Below, piece after piece: positions 1-7,352 of a stretch of 64,000 nucleotides of DNA. A program made the translations under genes and the position numbers. The stretch comes from Streptomyces sp. VRA16 Mangrove soil (GTDB lineage: Bacteria > Actinomycetota > Actinomycetes > Streptomycetales > Streptomycetaceae). Numbering within the stretch: position 1 is the first letter of the stretch; each line of letters opens with the position of its first letter. The stretch is taken from NCBI RefSeq assembly GCF_017377775.1, contig NZ_JAFVLN010000010.1:248001-312000 (forward strand), in the 5' to 3' direction. Under the pieces are notes generated by a model. It saw only the letters and a program-made list of their open reading frames with translations, did not search any database and had not been told where the DNA came from.

Positions 1-662
1 TGCGCGGGAGAGGCCCCGGCCTCGGCCATGTGGTAGCCGGAGATCGAGATGGTGTTCCACTTCGGGATCTCGGCCTTGCAGTACTTGAAGATGTCCGCGA
101 TCAGCCGGAGGGAGGGCTTGGGCGGGAAGATGTAGGTGCCGCGGGCGATGTACTCCTTGAGCACGTCGTTCTGGATCGTGCCGGTGAGCTGCTCGGCGGC
201 GACGCCCTGTTCCTCGCCCACCAGTTGGTACATGAGCAGGAGGAGGGCGGCCGGGGCGTTGATCGTCATCGACGTCGAGACCTTGTCCAGCGGGATCCCG
301 CCGAACAGGACGCGCATGTCGTCGATCGAGTCGATGGCGACGCCCACCTTGCCGACCTCGCCGGAGGCGATCGGGGCGTCCGAGTCGTGGCCCATCTGGG
401 TCGGCAGGTCGAAGGCGACGGACAGGCCCATCGTGCCGTTGGCGATGAGCTGCTTGTAGCGGGCGTTGGACTCGGTGGCCGTGCCGAAGCCCGCGTACTG
501 GCGCATCGTCCACGGGCGGCCCGTGTACATCGACGGGTACACGCCCCGGGTGAACGGGTACCGGCCGGGCTCGCCCAGCTTCTGCTCCGGGTCCCAGCCC
601 TCCAGAGCCGCCGGGCCGTACACCGGCTCGATGGGCAGTCCGGACTCGGATTCGCGCGCCAT
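1..662 (-). CDS. Acyl-CoA mutase large subunit (methylmalonyl-CoA mutase family), N-terminal part
   Basis: The gene runs off the left edge, so only about 220 N-terminal residues are visible. They belong to the TIM-barrel substrate-binding domain of B12-dependent acyl-CoA mutases, which interconvert methylmalonyl-CoA and succinyl-CoA or related branched/linear acyl-CoA pairs. Family landmarks are YPFTRGVYPSMYTGRPWTMR near residue 35, GTATESNARY near 60, the substrate-pocket stretch AFDLPTQMGHDSD near 83, and TIQNDVLKEYIARGTYIFPP near 162. The ATG at 662 lies 7 nt after a GGAGG. It is transcribed divergently from the L,D-transpeptidase gene. The missing C-terminal part prevents deciding between methylmalonyl-, ethylmalonyl- and isobutyryl-CoA mutase; the family assignment itself is firm. 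Confidence 0.9.
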   Translation of the reverse strand, partial: MARESESGLPIEPVYGPAALEGWDPEQKLGEPGRYPFTRGVYPSMYTGRPWTMRQYAGFGTATESNARYKQLIANGTMGLSVAFDLPTQMGHDSDAPIASGEVGKVGVAIDSIDDMRVLFGGIPLDKVSTSMTINAPAALLLLMYQLVGEEQGVAAEQLTGTIQNDVLKEYIARGTYIFPPKPSLRLIADIFKYCKAEIPKWNTISISGYHMAEAGASPA

Positions 663-882
663 GGTTGTGCCTCCAGCGATATGCCGATTACTTGCCAGTA
701 GTTGCCGACCCTCGCGACGGACTGTAGCGGCGGCCGTTCGGTCAGTGGAGAGGCCCACGCTGGGACCTTGCTCACAGACCCACCAGCAGACCTACCCGGC
801 GGCGAGCGGCAGTTCGCAACGTTTCGGGCGCGGGCAGCATCAGTAGAGACAGAGGAGAACGACGCGACAAGCGGGGGACACC
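663..882. promoter_or_regulatory. Divergent intergenic region, acyl-CoA mutase / L,D-transpeptidase
   Basis: These 220 bp lie between two divergent start codons and must hold both promoters. A GGAGG ribosome site for the mutase is visible at its left end and an AGGAG-like stretch near 851-856 precedes the transpeptidase start. No convincing -35/-10 pair or operator palindrome was recognised. Confidence 0.45.
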
Positions 883-1710
883 ATGCGGACATCTGTCATA
901 CGGAGAACACTCGCCGCGGCCGGGGTCCTCGCCCTGGTCGGCGGTTGCACGGCGCAGGCCATCGAGAGCGGGTCCGAGGCGCACCCGTCCGCGTCGGCCG
1001 CCCCGTCCGGTACGCGGGCACCGGGCGACGACGCCAAGCCCTCCGCTTCCGCGTCGGCGTCCGCCTCCCCCGAGGCGCCCGACGTCCTGTGGGAGCAGGG
1101 TGACAAGGGCAAGGACGTACGCGAGCTGCAGGCGCGGCTGCGGCAGGTGGCGTGGCTCTTCGACGGCCCGACGGGGACGTACGGCGCGTCGACGACGAAG
1201 GCGGTCAAGGGGTTCCAGGGCAAGCGCGGGCTGCCGCGCACCGGGACGACCGACACGGTCACCTGGAAGCGGCTGCTGAAGATGACGCACGAGCCGAACC
1301 GGGACGAGCTGTACGCGTCCGGCGGGCAGCCCGCGGCCAAGCCCGACCCGCGCTGCATGACGGGGCGGGTGCTGTGCATCAGCAAGACCAGCCGGACGCT
1401 GTCGTGGATGGTGGACGGCAAGCGGCTGATGACGACGGACGTGCGCTTCGGCTCGCAGTACACGCCGACCCGCGAGGGCGTCTTCCACGTGTACGTGAAG
1501 TCCCGCTACCACGTCTCGACGATCTACCACACGTCCATGCCGTACGCGATGTTCTTCAGCGGCGGGCAGGCGGTGCACTACTCGTCGGACTTCGCGGCGC
1601 GCGGTTACGCGGGGGCCTCGCACGGCTGTGTGAACGTCAGGGACGAGGCGAAGATCGCGAGCCTGTTCCAGCAGGTGCGCAACGGCGACAAGGTCGTCGT
1701 CTACTGGTGA
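883..1710 (+). CDS. L,D-transpeptidase lipoprotein with peptidoglycan-binding domain
   Basis: This 275-residue exported protein forms 3-3 (or anchoring) peptide cross-links in peptidoglycan. The N-terminus is a lipoprotein signal peptide with lipobox LVGGC (lipidated Cys22), followed by a Ser/Ala/Pro-rich spacer. Residues about 67-131 are a PG_binding_1 repeat (GDKGKDVRELQARLRQ). Residues about 158-275 are the YkuD catalytic domain with the diagnostic motif SHGCVNVRD, giving catalytic Cys249 and the nearby His247. It lacks the Ig-like domains of mycobacterial LdtMt2-type enzymes. The ATG start is supported by the complete signal peptide. A 15-nt tandem duplication and a strong hairpin follow the stop. 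Function is confident; the physiological donor and acceptor are not known from sequence. Confidence 0.93.
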   Translation: MRTSVIRRTLAAAGVLALVGGCTAQAIESGSEAHPSASAAPSGTRAPGDDAKPSASASASASPEAPDVLWEQGDKGKDVRELQARLRQVAWLFDGPTGTYGASTTKAVKGFQGKRGLPRTGTTDTVTWKRLLKMTHEPNRDELYASGGQPAAKPDPRCMTGRVLCISKTSRTLSWMVDGKRLMTTDVRFGSQYTPTREGVFHVYVKSRYHVSTIYHTSMPYAMFFSGGQAVHYSSDFAARGYAGASHGCVNVRDEAKIASLFQQVRNGDKVVVYW

Positions 1711-1720
1711 ACGACTTCTG

Positions 1721-1750
1721 GTGAGCAGTCTGCCGGTGAGCAGTCTGCCG
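1721..1750 (+). repeat. 15-bp tandem duplication after the transpeptidase stop
   Basis: The unit GTGAGCAGTCTGCCG occurs twice head to tail (1721-1735 and 1736-1750), ten bases after the TGA stop. The preceding bases CTGGTGA also recur, suggesting replication slippage in the 3' untranslated region. Confidence 0.8.
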
Positions 1751-1773
1751 GTGGCGCCGACGGCGGCTTGAGT

Positions 1774-1812
1774 GGCGTGGGTGGGACCGGGGGAACGTGT
1801 CCCACCCACGCC
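1774..1812 (+). terminator. Strong hairpin terminator (probably bidirectional)
   Basis: A perfect 14-bp stem (1774-1787 pairing with 1799-1812) encloses an 11-nt loop. It lies between the convergent transpeptidase gene and the minus-strand sigma-partner gene ending at 1992. There is no U-tract, which is usual for Streptomyces terminators. Confidence 0.75.
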
Positions 1813-1991
1813 GATGGCACTGAGCCGAAGGTACGGGGGGAACCCCGGCTCGTGCACGGCCGATGACCAGTCGGCTCACTGAGTACTGCGCCGCACGCTC
1901 CAAAAACGTCACACCTGTTTCGTAGATTTTTCTACGCGACCGACAGGACCGGGGTTTTCGCAGGTCTTTTCGCAGGTCAGTCGGGGTGCGC

Positions 1992-3053
1992 TCAGGAGGA
2001 GGCGGAGACCGAGGGGGAGGCGGCCGACGACGAGGGCGACGCGTCGGCGGACTGGCTCGGGGTCACTCCGGGAGTGAGGGTGTGGTAGCCGACGTTGTCG
2101 CCGCTCCCGCCGCCCTTGCCGTTCCCGTCGCCGCCGAGTTCTTCGCCGTCCTCCTCGGTGTCCTGACCGCCGTCACGGCCGTCGGAGCCCTCGGCGGACC
2201 CGCCGGAGACCGTGCCGGAGCCGGAGGTCCGGCCGAGCACCCGGTCGCAGAAGGCGTCGATGTCGGCGCCGGTGCGCCCGGCCGCCTCGGCCGAGTCCCG
2301 CAGCCGCCGCTTCTCGTCGGAGGTGATCCCGCCGCCGCGGTACTTGAGGCAGACCTTGGCCAGTTCGCGGCGGAGCGCCGTGGAGCCGCCCGCGCCACCG
2401 GTGGCCTTGGGGTCGGGCGAGCTCGACGCGCCCTTGTTGCCCGCGACCGTGCCGCCCCGGTCTCCTTCGGGGGAGCCGGAGGCGCCGCCGTCGGGGCTCG
2501 CGGAGCCGTCGGGCAGCGCCTCGTCGCCGCCCGCCGTGGTGTGCGGGGACGCCGAGGGCGACTCGTCGGGGCCCGCGGCGGAGACGGAGGAGGCGGGCAC
2601 CGGTTCGTCGCGGCCGCCGAACGGGGAGGGCAGTACCCCGGTCCCGGCGGCGACGGCGACCCCGCCGACCATGCAGGCGGCGACGGCGGCCGCGAGCCCG
2701 AAGCGCACGGGGCGGCCCCAGAGCGGCCGGTTGCCGGCGGGGCCCGCGAGCGCGGCCGCGCGGTGCCGGCCGGGGCTGGCGCCGGGGCGTCCGGAGCGCT
2801 CGCGGCGGCCGGTCACGGACACGGCACCGTCGACGGCGGACACCGCGCGGGCCTCCCGGAACGCCTTCAACGCGGCGTCCTCACCGGGCAGTTCGGAAGC
2901 GGGGGCGGCCGAGAGGGCGGTCAGTGCGTCGAGCGTCGCGGCCAGTTCCCCGGCCCGTCGCGCGTCCTCGCCGGAGACGGCCTCCAGGGGCTCCCCGCGC
3001 AGCAAACGCTCCGCCGCGTCGCGGTCCAGCCATCTGTAGTGCTCGTCGGCCAT
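1992..3053 (-). CDS. Single-pass membrane protein, probable anti-sigma-like partner of ECF sigma factor (copy 1)
   Basis: The product has 353 residues. The N-terminal ~120 residues are cytoplasmic, with an acidic helix (MADEHYRWLDRDAAERLLRG) reminiscent of sigma-binding regions. One membrane segment follows (FGLAAAVAACMVGGVAVAAG, about 130-150), then a long Ser/Gly/Asp-rich extracytoplasmic tail. The tail contains a conserved-looking helical patch with two cysteines (KVCLKYRGGG...IDAFCDRVLG). No zinc HxxxCxxC anti-sigma motif is present. The start ATG overlaps the sigma-factor stop (ATGTGATG, also a GTG option at 3056), so the two are translationally coupled. The same layout is repeated 2 kb upstream with a shorter partner. 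Anti-sigma activity is inferred from position and topology only. Confidence 0.6.
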   Translation of the reverse strand: MADEHYRWLDRDAAERLLRGEPLEAVSGEDARRAGELAATLDALTALSAAPASELPGEDAALKAFREARAVSAVDGAVSVTGRRERSGRPGASPGRHRAAALAGPAGNRPLWGRPVRFGLAAAVAACMVGGVAVAAGTGVLPSPFGGRDEPVPASSVSAAGPDESPSASPHTTAGGDEALPDGSASPDGGASGSPEGDRGGTVAGNKGASSSPDPKATGGAGGSTALRRELAKVCLKYRGGGITSDEKRRLRDSAEAAGRTGADIDAFCDRVLGRTSGSGTVSGGSAEGSDGRDGGQDTEEDGEELGGDGNGKGGGSGDNVGYHTLTPGVTPSQSADASPSSSAASPSVSASS

Positions 3054-3853
3054 CACATGTCCTTCTGCGTCCGCGTACGCGATTGCGTCACACCGGCGGA
3101 CGTCACCGTGCGGGGTCCGGGCCGCCTCGGCTGCGGCAGCGCGCCGAGCGGACCGGGGTCGTTCGAAGTCGGTGCCGACGCCTGCGCCGACGCCTGCGCC
3201 GACGCCTGTGCGGAGGTCTCCGCGGAGTCCGCGCCGAGCAGTTCCGCCAGCTTCTTCAGGCCGCGATGGGCTGCCGTGCGGACCGCGCCGGGGCGCTTGC
3301 CGAGGGTCTGCGCTGCGCTCTTCGCGTCGAGCCCGACGACCACCCGCAGCACGACGGCCTCGGCCTGGTCCTGCGGGAGCTGGGCGATCAGCGCCATGGC
3401 GCTGCCGGTGGCGAGGGACTCCATCGCCTCGTCGGCGGTGTCGGAGAGGGCGGGTCGGCCGGTGAGCTCGGTCTCGTCGCCGCCTATGGCGGGCCGGCGT
3501 CCCCGCATGCGTATGTGGTCCAGGGCGCGGTTGCGGGCGATCCGGGCGGCCCAGCCGCGGAACCGGTCGGCGTCGCCCTCGAACCGCTCCAGGTCCCGGG
3601 CGATCTGCAGCCACGCCTCCGAGGTGACGTCCTCGGCGTCGGCGTCCCCGACGAGTGTGCGCACGTATCCGAGCAGCCTCGGGTGCACGGCGCGGTACAC
3701 AGTCCGGAACGCGGCCTCGTTCCCGTCCTGCGCCGCAAGCACCGCGGCGGTCAACTCCGCGTCGTCCCCCAGCACTCCCAGTCCCTGCCCATGTGGTCTC
3801 GTGCGCCCCCAGCGCGAATCGCACGCTACGGCCTGAAACGCCCCCGCGTCCAT
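3053..3853 (-). CDS. ECF-type RNA polymerase sigma factor (copy 1)
   Basis: This 266-residue protein contains sigma region 2 (NEAAFRTVYRAVHPRLLGYV, then EDVTSEAWLQIARDLERF and FRGWAARIARNRALDHIR for core binding and -10 melting). After a linker comes region 4 (LPQDQAEAVVLRVVVGLD and KRPGAVRTAAHRGLKKLAELLG, helix-turn-helix). An unusual C-terminal extension of about 60 residues starts with an AETSAQASAQASAQAS low-complexity run encoded by 12-nt repeats. The ATG at 3853 has no clear ribosome site, and the same reading frame stays open far upstream through the 21-nt repeat tract, so a longer N-terminus cannot be excluded. A membrane partner is coupled downstream. It is closely similar to the sigma factor at 5107-5724. 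Confidence 0.85.
   Translation of the reverse strand: MDAGAFQAVACDSRWGRTRPHGQGLGVLGDDAELTAAVLAAQDGNEAAFRTVYRAVHPRLLGYVRTLVGDADAEDVTSEAWLQIARDLERFEGDADRFRGWAARIARNRALDHIRMRGRRPAIGGDETELTGRPALSDTADEAMESLATGSAMALIAQLPQDQAEAVVLRVVVGLDAKSAAQTLGKRPGAVRTAAHRGLKKLAELLGADSAETSAQASAQASAQASAPTSNDPGPLGALPQPRRPGPRTVTSAGVTQSRTRTQKDM
3177..3212 (-). repeat. 12-bp tandem repeat inside the sigma-factor tail
   Basis: Three copies of GACGCCTGCGCC (plus-strand reading), the third imperfect, encode the repeated AQAS residues at the C-terminus of the sigma factor. Twelve bases keep the frame, so copy-number change would only lengthen the tail. Confidence 0.7.
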
Positions 3854-4427
3854 GTTTGTACAACGGGCAACCAGTGGGTCACACAGCGGGGTGTGACAGA
3901 AAACGCACGCGTGGCGCTGAAGGGAGTACGGGCCGCTCGCGACCCGTACGCGCGGCGGCCGGGGTCTCTCCTGTGGGGGGTGGCGACCTCGGCCGTCCCG
4001 CTTTTCCCCAGGCTGCCGCCGTGCCGGCACGGGCCGTCCCCGCGCCAGCGCGGGCTGTTCCCGTGCCACCGCCGCAGACTGTTTCCGTTCCGGCGCGGGC
4101 CGTTCCCGCTCCGGCGCAGGCCGCTCCCGTACCGCCCCCGCAAGCTGTTCCCGTTCCGCCGCGGGCCGCTCCCGTGCCACCGCCCCCGCAAGCTGTTCCC
4201 GTGCTGCCGCAGGCTGTTCCCGTTCCGGCACGGGCCGTTCCCGCTCCGGCGCAGGCCGTTCCCGTACCGCCCCCGCAAGCTCTTCCCGTACCGGCGCAGG
4301 CCGTTCAGGTTCCGGCGCGGCACACGGGAGCGTGCCGCGCTGCGCGCGCCGGTGTGCACGCTCGCTCGTCCACTCACGCGTGCTCCTCCCGGCCGATCCG
4401 CGAGAACACCGTCGCCCGCGCCGGTTC
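3854..4427. other. 574-bp intergenic region between two sigma modules with degenerate 21-nt repeats
   Basis: No convincing gene is present here. The central part is a tandem repeat tract (separate entry); the flanks hold the presumed promoter of the downstream sigma gene (3854-3990) and the 3' end of the upstream partner gene. All frames on both strands are long and open because of extreme GC content, so open frames here are not evidence of coding. Confidence 0.6.
4023..4322. repeat. Degenerate 21-24-nt tandem repeat tract (about 13 units)
   Basis: Units resemble GCGCGGGCCGTTCCCGCTCCG on the plus strand, mostly 21 nt with occasional 3-nt insertions (24 nt). All indels are multiples of three, which hints at past or present coding constraint. 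Read on the minus strand in frame with the downstream sigma gene it gives an APERERP-like heptad; on the plus strand it gives an AVPVPAQ-like heptad. Neither looks like a known protein domain. The position is strictly between the two sigma/partner modules. Confidence 0.75.
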
Positions 4428-5072
4428 CTACGGCTTCCCGTGCTCGTCGGCGGCGCCCTGCGTCGCCCGCGCGGCCGGAGTCCTGGCGGCCGGGGCCGCA
4501 TCGCCGGGCGGCGTGTGGTCGCCCGGCCCCTGGCCCGCCGGGGCCGGGGTCCGCGACGGCGTCTCACAGCCCTGGGCGGCCCGGTCCACTCGCTGCGTGC
4601 CGTGCCCGTCCTCGTACGACTTGCACCGCGCCTCGTCGTCCCTGGCCTGTTCCGGGTGGGACGGCGTGGCCGTGCCGTGCGGCGCGTCGGCGCCCGCCCG
4701 GTCCGCGTCGACACCGGCCGATGCCGTGCGGCCGGGTCGCGGCCGGTCGTCCGGCCGGTCCGTCGCGGTGGACGACGCGCCGATGGCGGCCACCGCGACG
4801 CCGCCGACGGTCAGGCTCGCGAGGACCGCCCCCACCGCGACGCGCACGGGCCGGCGCACGCGCCGGTGGCGGGGCCGCCAGTCGTCCCTGCGGCGGGGCG
4901 CCGCCGTGAGCGCGCCGGAGTCGCGGGCGGCGCGGAACGCGTCCAGCGCCTGCCGCTCTCCGGCCGTGCCGTGCGGCACTCCGGTGCGCACGGCGGCGGC
5001 GAGCGCGTCGCCGAGTGCGTCGCCGGGCGCGTCCGGTCCCGCCGGAGGCGAAAGGGGTCGGTTGTCAGTCAT
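4428..5072 (-). CDS. Single-pass membrane protein, probable anti-sigma-like partner (copy 2)
   Basis: The product has 214 residues: an N-terminal cytoplasmic part (MTDNRPLSPPAGPDAPGDAL...) with a short helical patch ERQALDAFRAARDSG, a basic stretch, and one membrane segment (VRVAVGAVLASLTVGGVAVAAIG, about 75-98). The extracytoplasmic tail has two cysteines (EARCKSYEDGHG and AQGCETPS). The helix-basic-membrane-tail plan and the paired outer cysteines match the partner at 1992-3053, although the sequences have diverged strongly. It starts 34 nt after the sigma gene at 5107-5724. An anti-sigma or sigma-modulating role is inferred from this duplicated arrangement. Confidence 0.55.
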   Translation of the reverse strand: MTDNRPLSPPAGPDAPGDALGDALAAAVRTGVPHGTAGERQALDAFRAARDSGALTAAPRRRDDWRPRHRRVRRPVRVAVGAVLASLTVGGVAVAAIGASSTATDRPDDRPRPGRTASAGVDADRAGADAPHGTATPSHPEQARDDEARCKSYEDGHGTQRVDRAAQGCETPSRTPAPAGQGPGDHTPPGDAAPAARTPAARATQGAADEHGKP

Positions 5073-5106
5073 CTCGACTCCAGCAGCGTGTACCGACCGC
5101 TATCCG

Positions 5107-5724
5107 TCACACCTCGCCCTTTTCGTCCGCGTCCCCGGCCGCTCCGTCGCGTTCGGGGCCGATCTGCAGGGCGAGCTTCTTCAGCCCCCGGTACGCGGCC
5201 GTGCGCACGGCGCCGGGCCGCTTGCCGAGGACGCGCGCGGAGGCGGGCCCGTCGAGCCCGACGACGACCCGCAGCAGGACCGCCTCGGCCTGGTCGCGGG
5301 GCAGGTCGGCGATGAGGGCGAGGGCGCGCTGGGTGGAGAGGGTCTCGAAGGCCTGCTCGGCGGTGTTGTGCGCGGCGGGCAGGTCGAGCACGTCCTGTTC
5401 GGTGCCGGAGGCACGCGGGCGCACCTTCTGGCGGCGCAGCAGGTCGAGCGCGCGGTGCCGGGCGATGGTCGCGGTCCAGCCGCGGAACCCGGCGCCGTCG
5501 CCGCGGAAGCGCCCCAGGTCGCGGGCTATCTCCAGCCAGGCGTCGGAGGCGACGTCCTCCGCCTCGTCGCCGACGAGTCCGCGCAGGTAGCCGAGGAGAC
5601 CGGGCTGCACCAGCCGGTAGGCCACGGCGAACGCGGTCTCGTCGCCCTGCTGAGCCTGCGCGACGGCCGCGCTCAGCTCCTCGTCGTACAACTTCGTACG
5701 ACGAGGCTCTGCTCCGTGGCCCAA
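5107..5724 (-). CDS. ECF-type RNA polymerase sigma factor (copy 2), TTG start
   Basis: This 205-residue protein has region 2 (DETAFAVAYRLVQPGLLGYL, EDVASDAWLEIARDLGRF, FRGWTATIARHRALDLLR) and region 4 (LPRDQAEAVLLRVVVGLD, KRPGAVRTAAYRGLKKLALQ). The chosen start is TTG at 5724 because GAGGAAAG lies about 3 nt before it and no ATG or GTG in frame fits the conserved N-terminus better. It is clearly paralogous to the sigma factor at 3053-3853 but lacks its Ala/Ser/Gln tail. It is transcribed with its membrane partner. Target promoters cannot be deduced from this window. Confidence 0.87.
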   Translation of the reverse strand: MGHGAEPRRTKLYDEELSAAVAQAQQGDETAFAVAYRLVQPGLLGYLRGLVGDEAEDVASDAWLEIARDLGRFRGDGAGFRGWTATIARHRALDLLRRQKVRPRASGTEQDVLDLPAAHNTAEQAFETLSTQRALALIADLPRDQAEAVLLRVVVGLDGPASARVLGKRPGAVRTAAYRGLKKLALQIGPERDGAAGDADEKGEV

Positions 5725-5847
5725 CCGCTTTCCTCTTCGTATGTCACCGGGGACGGCGGGTCGTCAGCCGTCCAACTCCCTCTAGTGATCAGCGCCCGAG
5801 GGCACAGAAATGTCACAGGTGCCGCCGCCGGCTCACCCGTGCCGCGG

Positions 5848-6768
5848 CTACACGGCGAACATCGAGGCCTCGTCCTGCGGGAGTTCCACGATCAGGGAGG
5901 GGTCGGGGCGGCGCGCGGGCACGGGGTCGCCGTACGCGGAGAAGCGCATCGACAGCCGGGTCCCGTCCGAAGCCCCCTCCAGGGAGCGCAGGTACGGCTT
6001 GCCGTCGGCGTCGACGTACGCGATGCCACTGTCCGTACCGCTGCCGCTGTCATTGCCGCTGCCGCTGTCACTGCCGGAGGAGCCGTCGGCCGGCGGCACG
6101 AGCGGGACCACCCGGCGTCCGGCGCGCTGCACGACGGGCCGGGCGCGGGTGCCGGTCACGTCGCCGGCCATCCCGCTGCCGCCCAGGGTCTGCGAGACGC
6201 TGCACACCTTCTCGAACGCGCCGGTGCCCTTGGGTCCCTGAGGGAGCTTCACGTACTTGCCCTCGACCATCGCGAGCCGCGGCACGACCCGCTGTGCGAT
6301 GTCCGGTCCTGCGTCCAGGGCCATGCCGCGCAGTTCGCTGAGCGCGGTCGGGGTGTACTTCAGATAGCCCTCGGCCTCATGTCCCTTGCGGGCGGCCAGG
6401 AAGACGAAGTCGCCGCGCTTGCCGGGCCCGGCGTCCAGGCTGCCGACGCAGCTGCCACTGCTCTCCATGCGTAGGTCGAAGTGGATCGGCCGGCCCTTCC
6501 CCACCGTGACGTCCTCGACGATCCGCACCGACCGGGCGTCGCGCAGCAGCGTGACCGCCTCCGACAGCAGGCGTTCCCCGCGCACCTGGGCGGCGGGGCG
6601 CGGCGGCTGCGTGGCGCGCTCGGCGGTGCGCAGCAGCCAGGCGCCGCCGCCCGACGTCTCCCCGGTGGCGAGCGCGGTGCTGGACGGGGGCGTCACGGGA
6701 TGGACCAGCGCGCCCGCGGCGAGCGCGGCCACGGTGCACACGGCACCGACGATCACAGAGCGGCGCAT
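5848..6768 (-). CDS. Exported LolA/LppX-like protein (hypothetical)
   Basis: A 306-residue protein with an N-terminal signal or anchor segment (VIVGAVCTVAALAAGALV, residues 5-22) and no lipobox Cys. The body contains short beta-strand-like stretches (SVRIVEDVTVGKGRPIHFDL, GDFVFLAARKG, EGYLKYTP) and a Gly/Ser/Asp-repeat loop before IAYVDADGKPYLRSLEG. This pattern, and similarity in plan to the lipoprotein at 7353-8261, recall the LolA/LppX lipid-carrier fold of actinobacterial surface lipoproteins, but I cannot confirm the family. The start is set by GGGGAG about 7 nt upstream of the ATG. It overlaps the preceding gene by 16 nt, so the two are probably coupled. Confidence 0.6.
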   Translation of the reverse strand: MRRSVIVGAVCTVAALAAGALVHPVTPPSSTALATGETSGGGAWLLRTAERATQPPRPAAQVRGERLLSEAVTLLRDARSVRIVEDVTVGKGRPIHFDLRMESSGSCVGSLDAGPGKRGDFVFLAARKGHEAEGYLKYTPTALSELRGMALDAGPDIAQRVVPRLAMVEGKYVKLPQGPKGTGAFEKVCSVSQTLGGSGMAGDVTGTRARPVVQRAGRRVVPLVPPADGSSGSDSGSGNDSGSGTDSGIAYVDADGKPYLRSLEGASDGTRLSMRFSAYGDPVPARRPDPSLIVELPQDEASMFAV

Positions 6769-7214
6769 GCGCGACTCCCCCGCTCGGTGCTGCCGGGGCG
6801 CGCGGTGCGGCCCGGCAGCGTCAGATAGAAGGTCTGCAGCGACTCCTCGGCACCGACCTCGTACCGGTTGACGACCTTGCCCAGCGGGTTCCACACCCGT
6901 CCGTCGGGCATCCGTACGCCCACCTGCTGGCCGAAGTACGCGCGCTGGGTCTCGTCCAGGTCGATCCAGACGGCACCTGCGCGACGGGCCAGCACCTCGC
7001 CCACGTACGCGCCGAGCCCGAACAGGACACCGTCAGGGCGCGCCTTCTCGGCAGCCGGGCCGCCCTTGCGCAGCCCGTCGATGACGAAGTCGACGACGCG
7101 CAGGCTGGCGACGGAGTAGTCCAGCGGCAGCCGCGACGAGGCGACCCGAGCGACGAACCCGGCGGCGTGCCGTCGCATGTCGGCCGCGATCGTCTGCTTC
7201 TCGCCCTCAGGCAT
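6753..7214 (-). CDS. Conserved hypothetical cytoplasmic protein
   Basis: A 153-residue soluble protein without signal peptide or membrane segment. It contains LPLDYSVASLRVVDFVIDGL followed by FGLGAYVGEVLARRAGAVWIDLDE, a pattern like the small bacterial DUFs in which a helical pair packs on a GAYxGExLxxxxGAxW motif; the exact family was not recognised. The ATG at 7214 is preceded by GAGGGG 8 nt upstream. The stop lies inside the next gene (16-nt overlap), placing it in an operon with the LolA-like protein. No function is proposed. Confidence 0.7.
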   Translation of the reverse strand: MPEGEKQTIAADMRRHAAGFVARVASSRLPLDYSVASLRVVDFVIDGLRKGGPAAEKARPDGVLFGLGAYVGEVLARRAGAVWIDLDETQRAYFGQQVGVRMPDGRVWNPLGKVVNRYEVGAEESLQTFYLTLPGRTARPGSTERGSRACAAL

Positions 7215-7352
7215 GGTGAGCACCCCTCTTTTCCTAGGCACTTCACCAGCGGACTGTCATACACAGCCGTCACACGTTTCTCACATGTCGCTTCTCACAT
7301 CACGATTTGCGTGATGCCGTACAACCTTTGCCGTGGTTCGGATGTCGGGGCG

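Noticed and set aside
4023..4322. The repeat tract as a CRISPR array
   Set aside because: Units are contiguous, degenerate and lack unique spacers, and no cas genes are present.
3655..6474. Plus-strand frame encoding AVPVPAP repeats as a proline-rich protein
   Set aside because: It runs antisense across two sigma genes and their partners; only the repeat tract resembles anything, and composition explains it.
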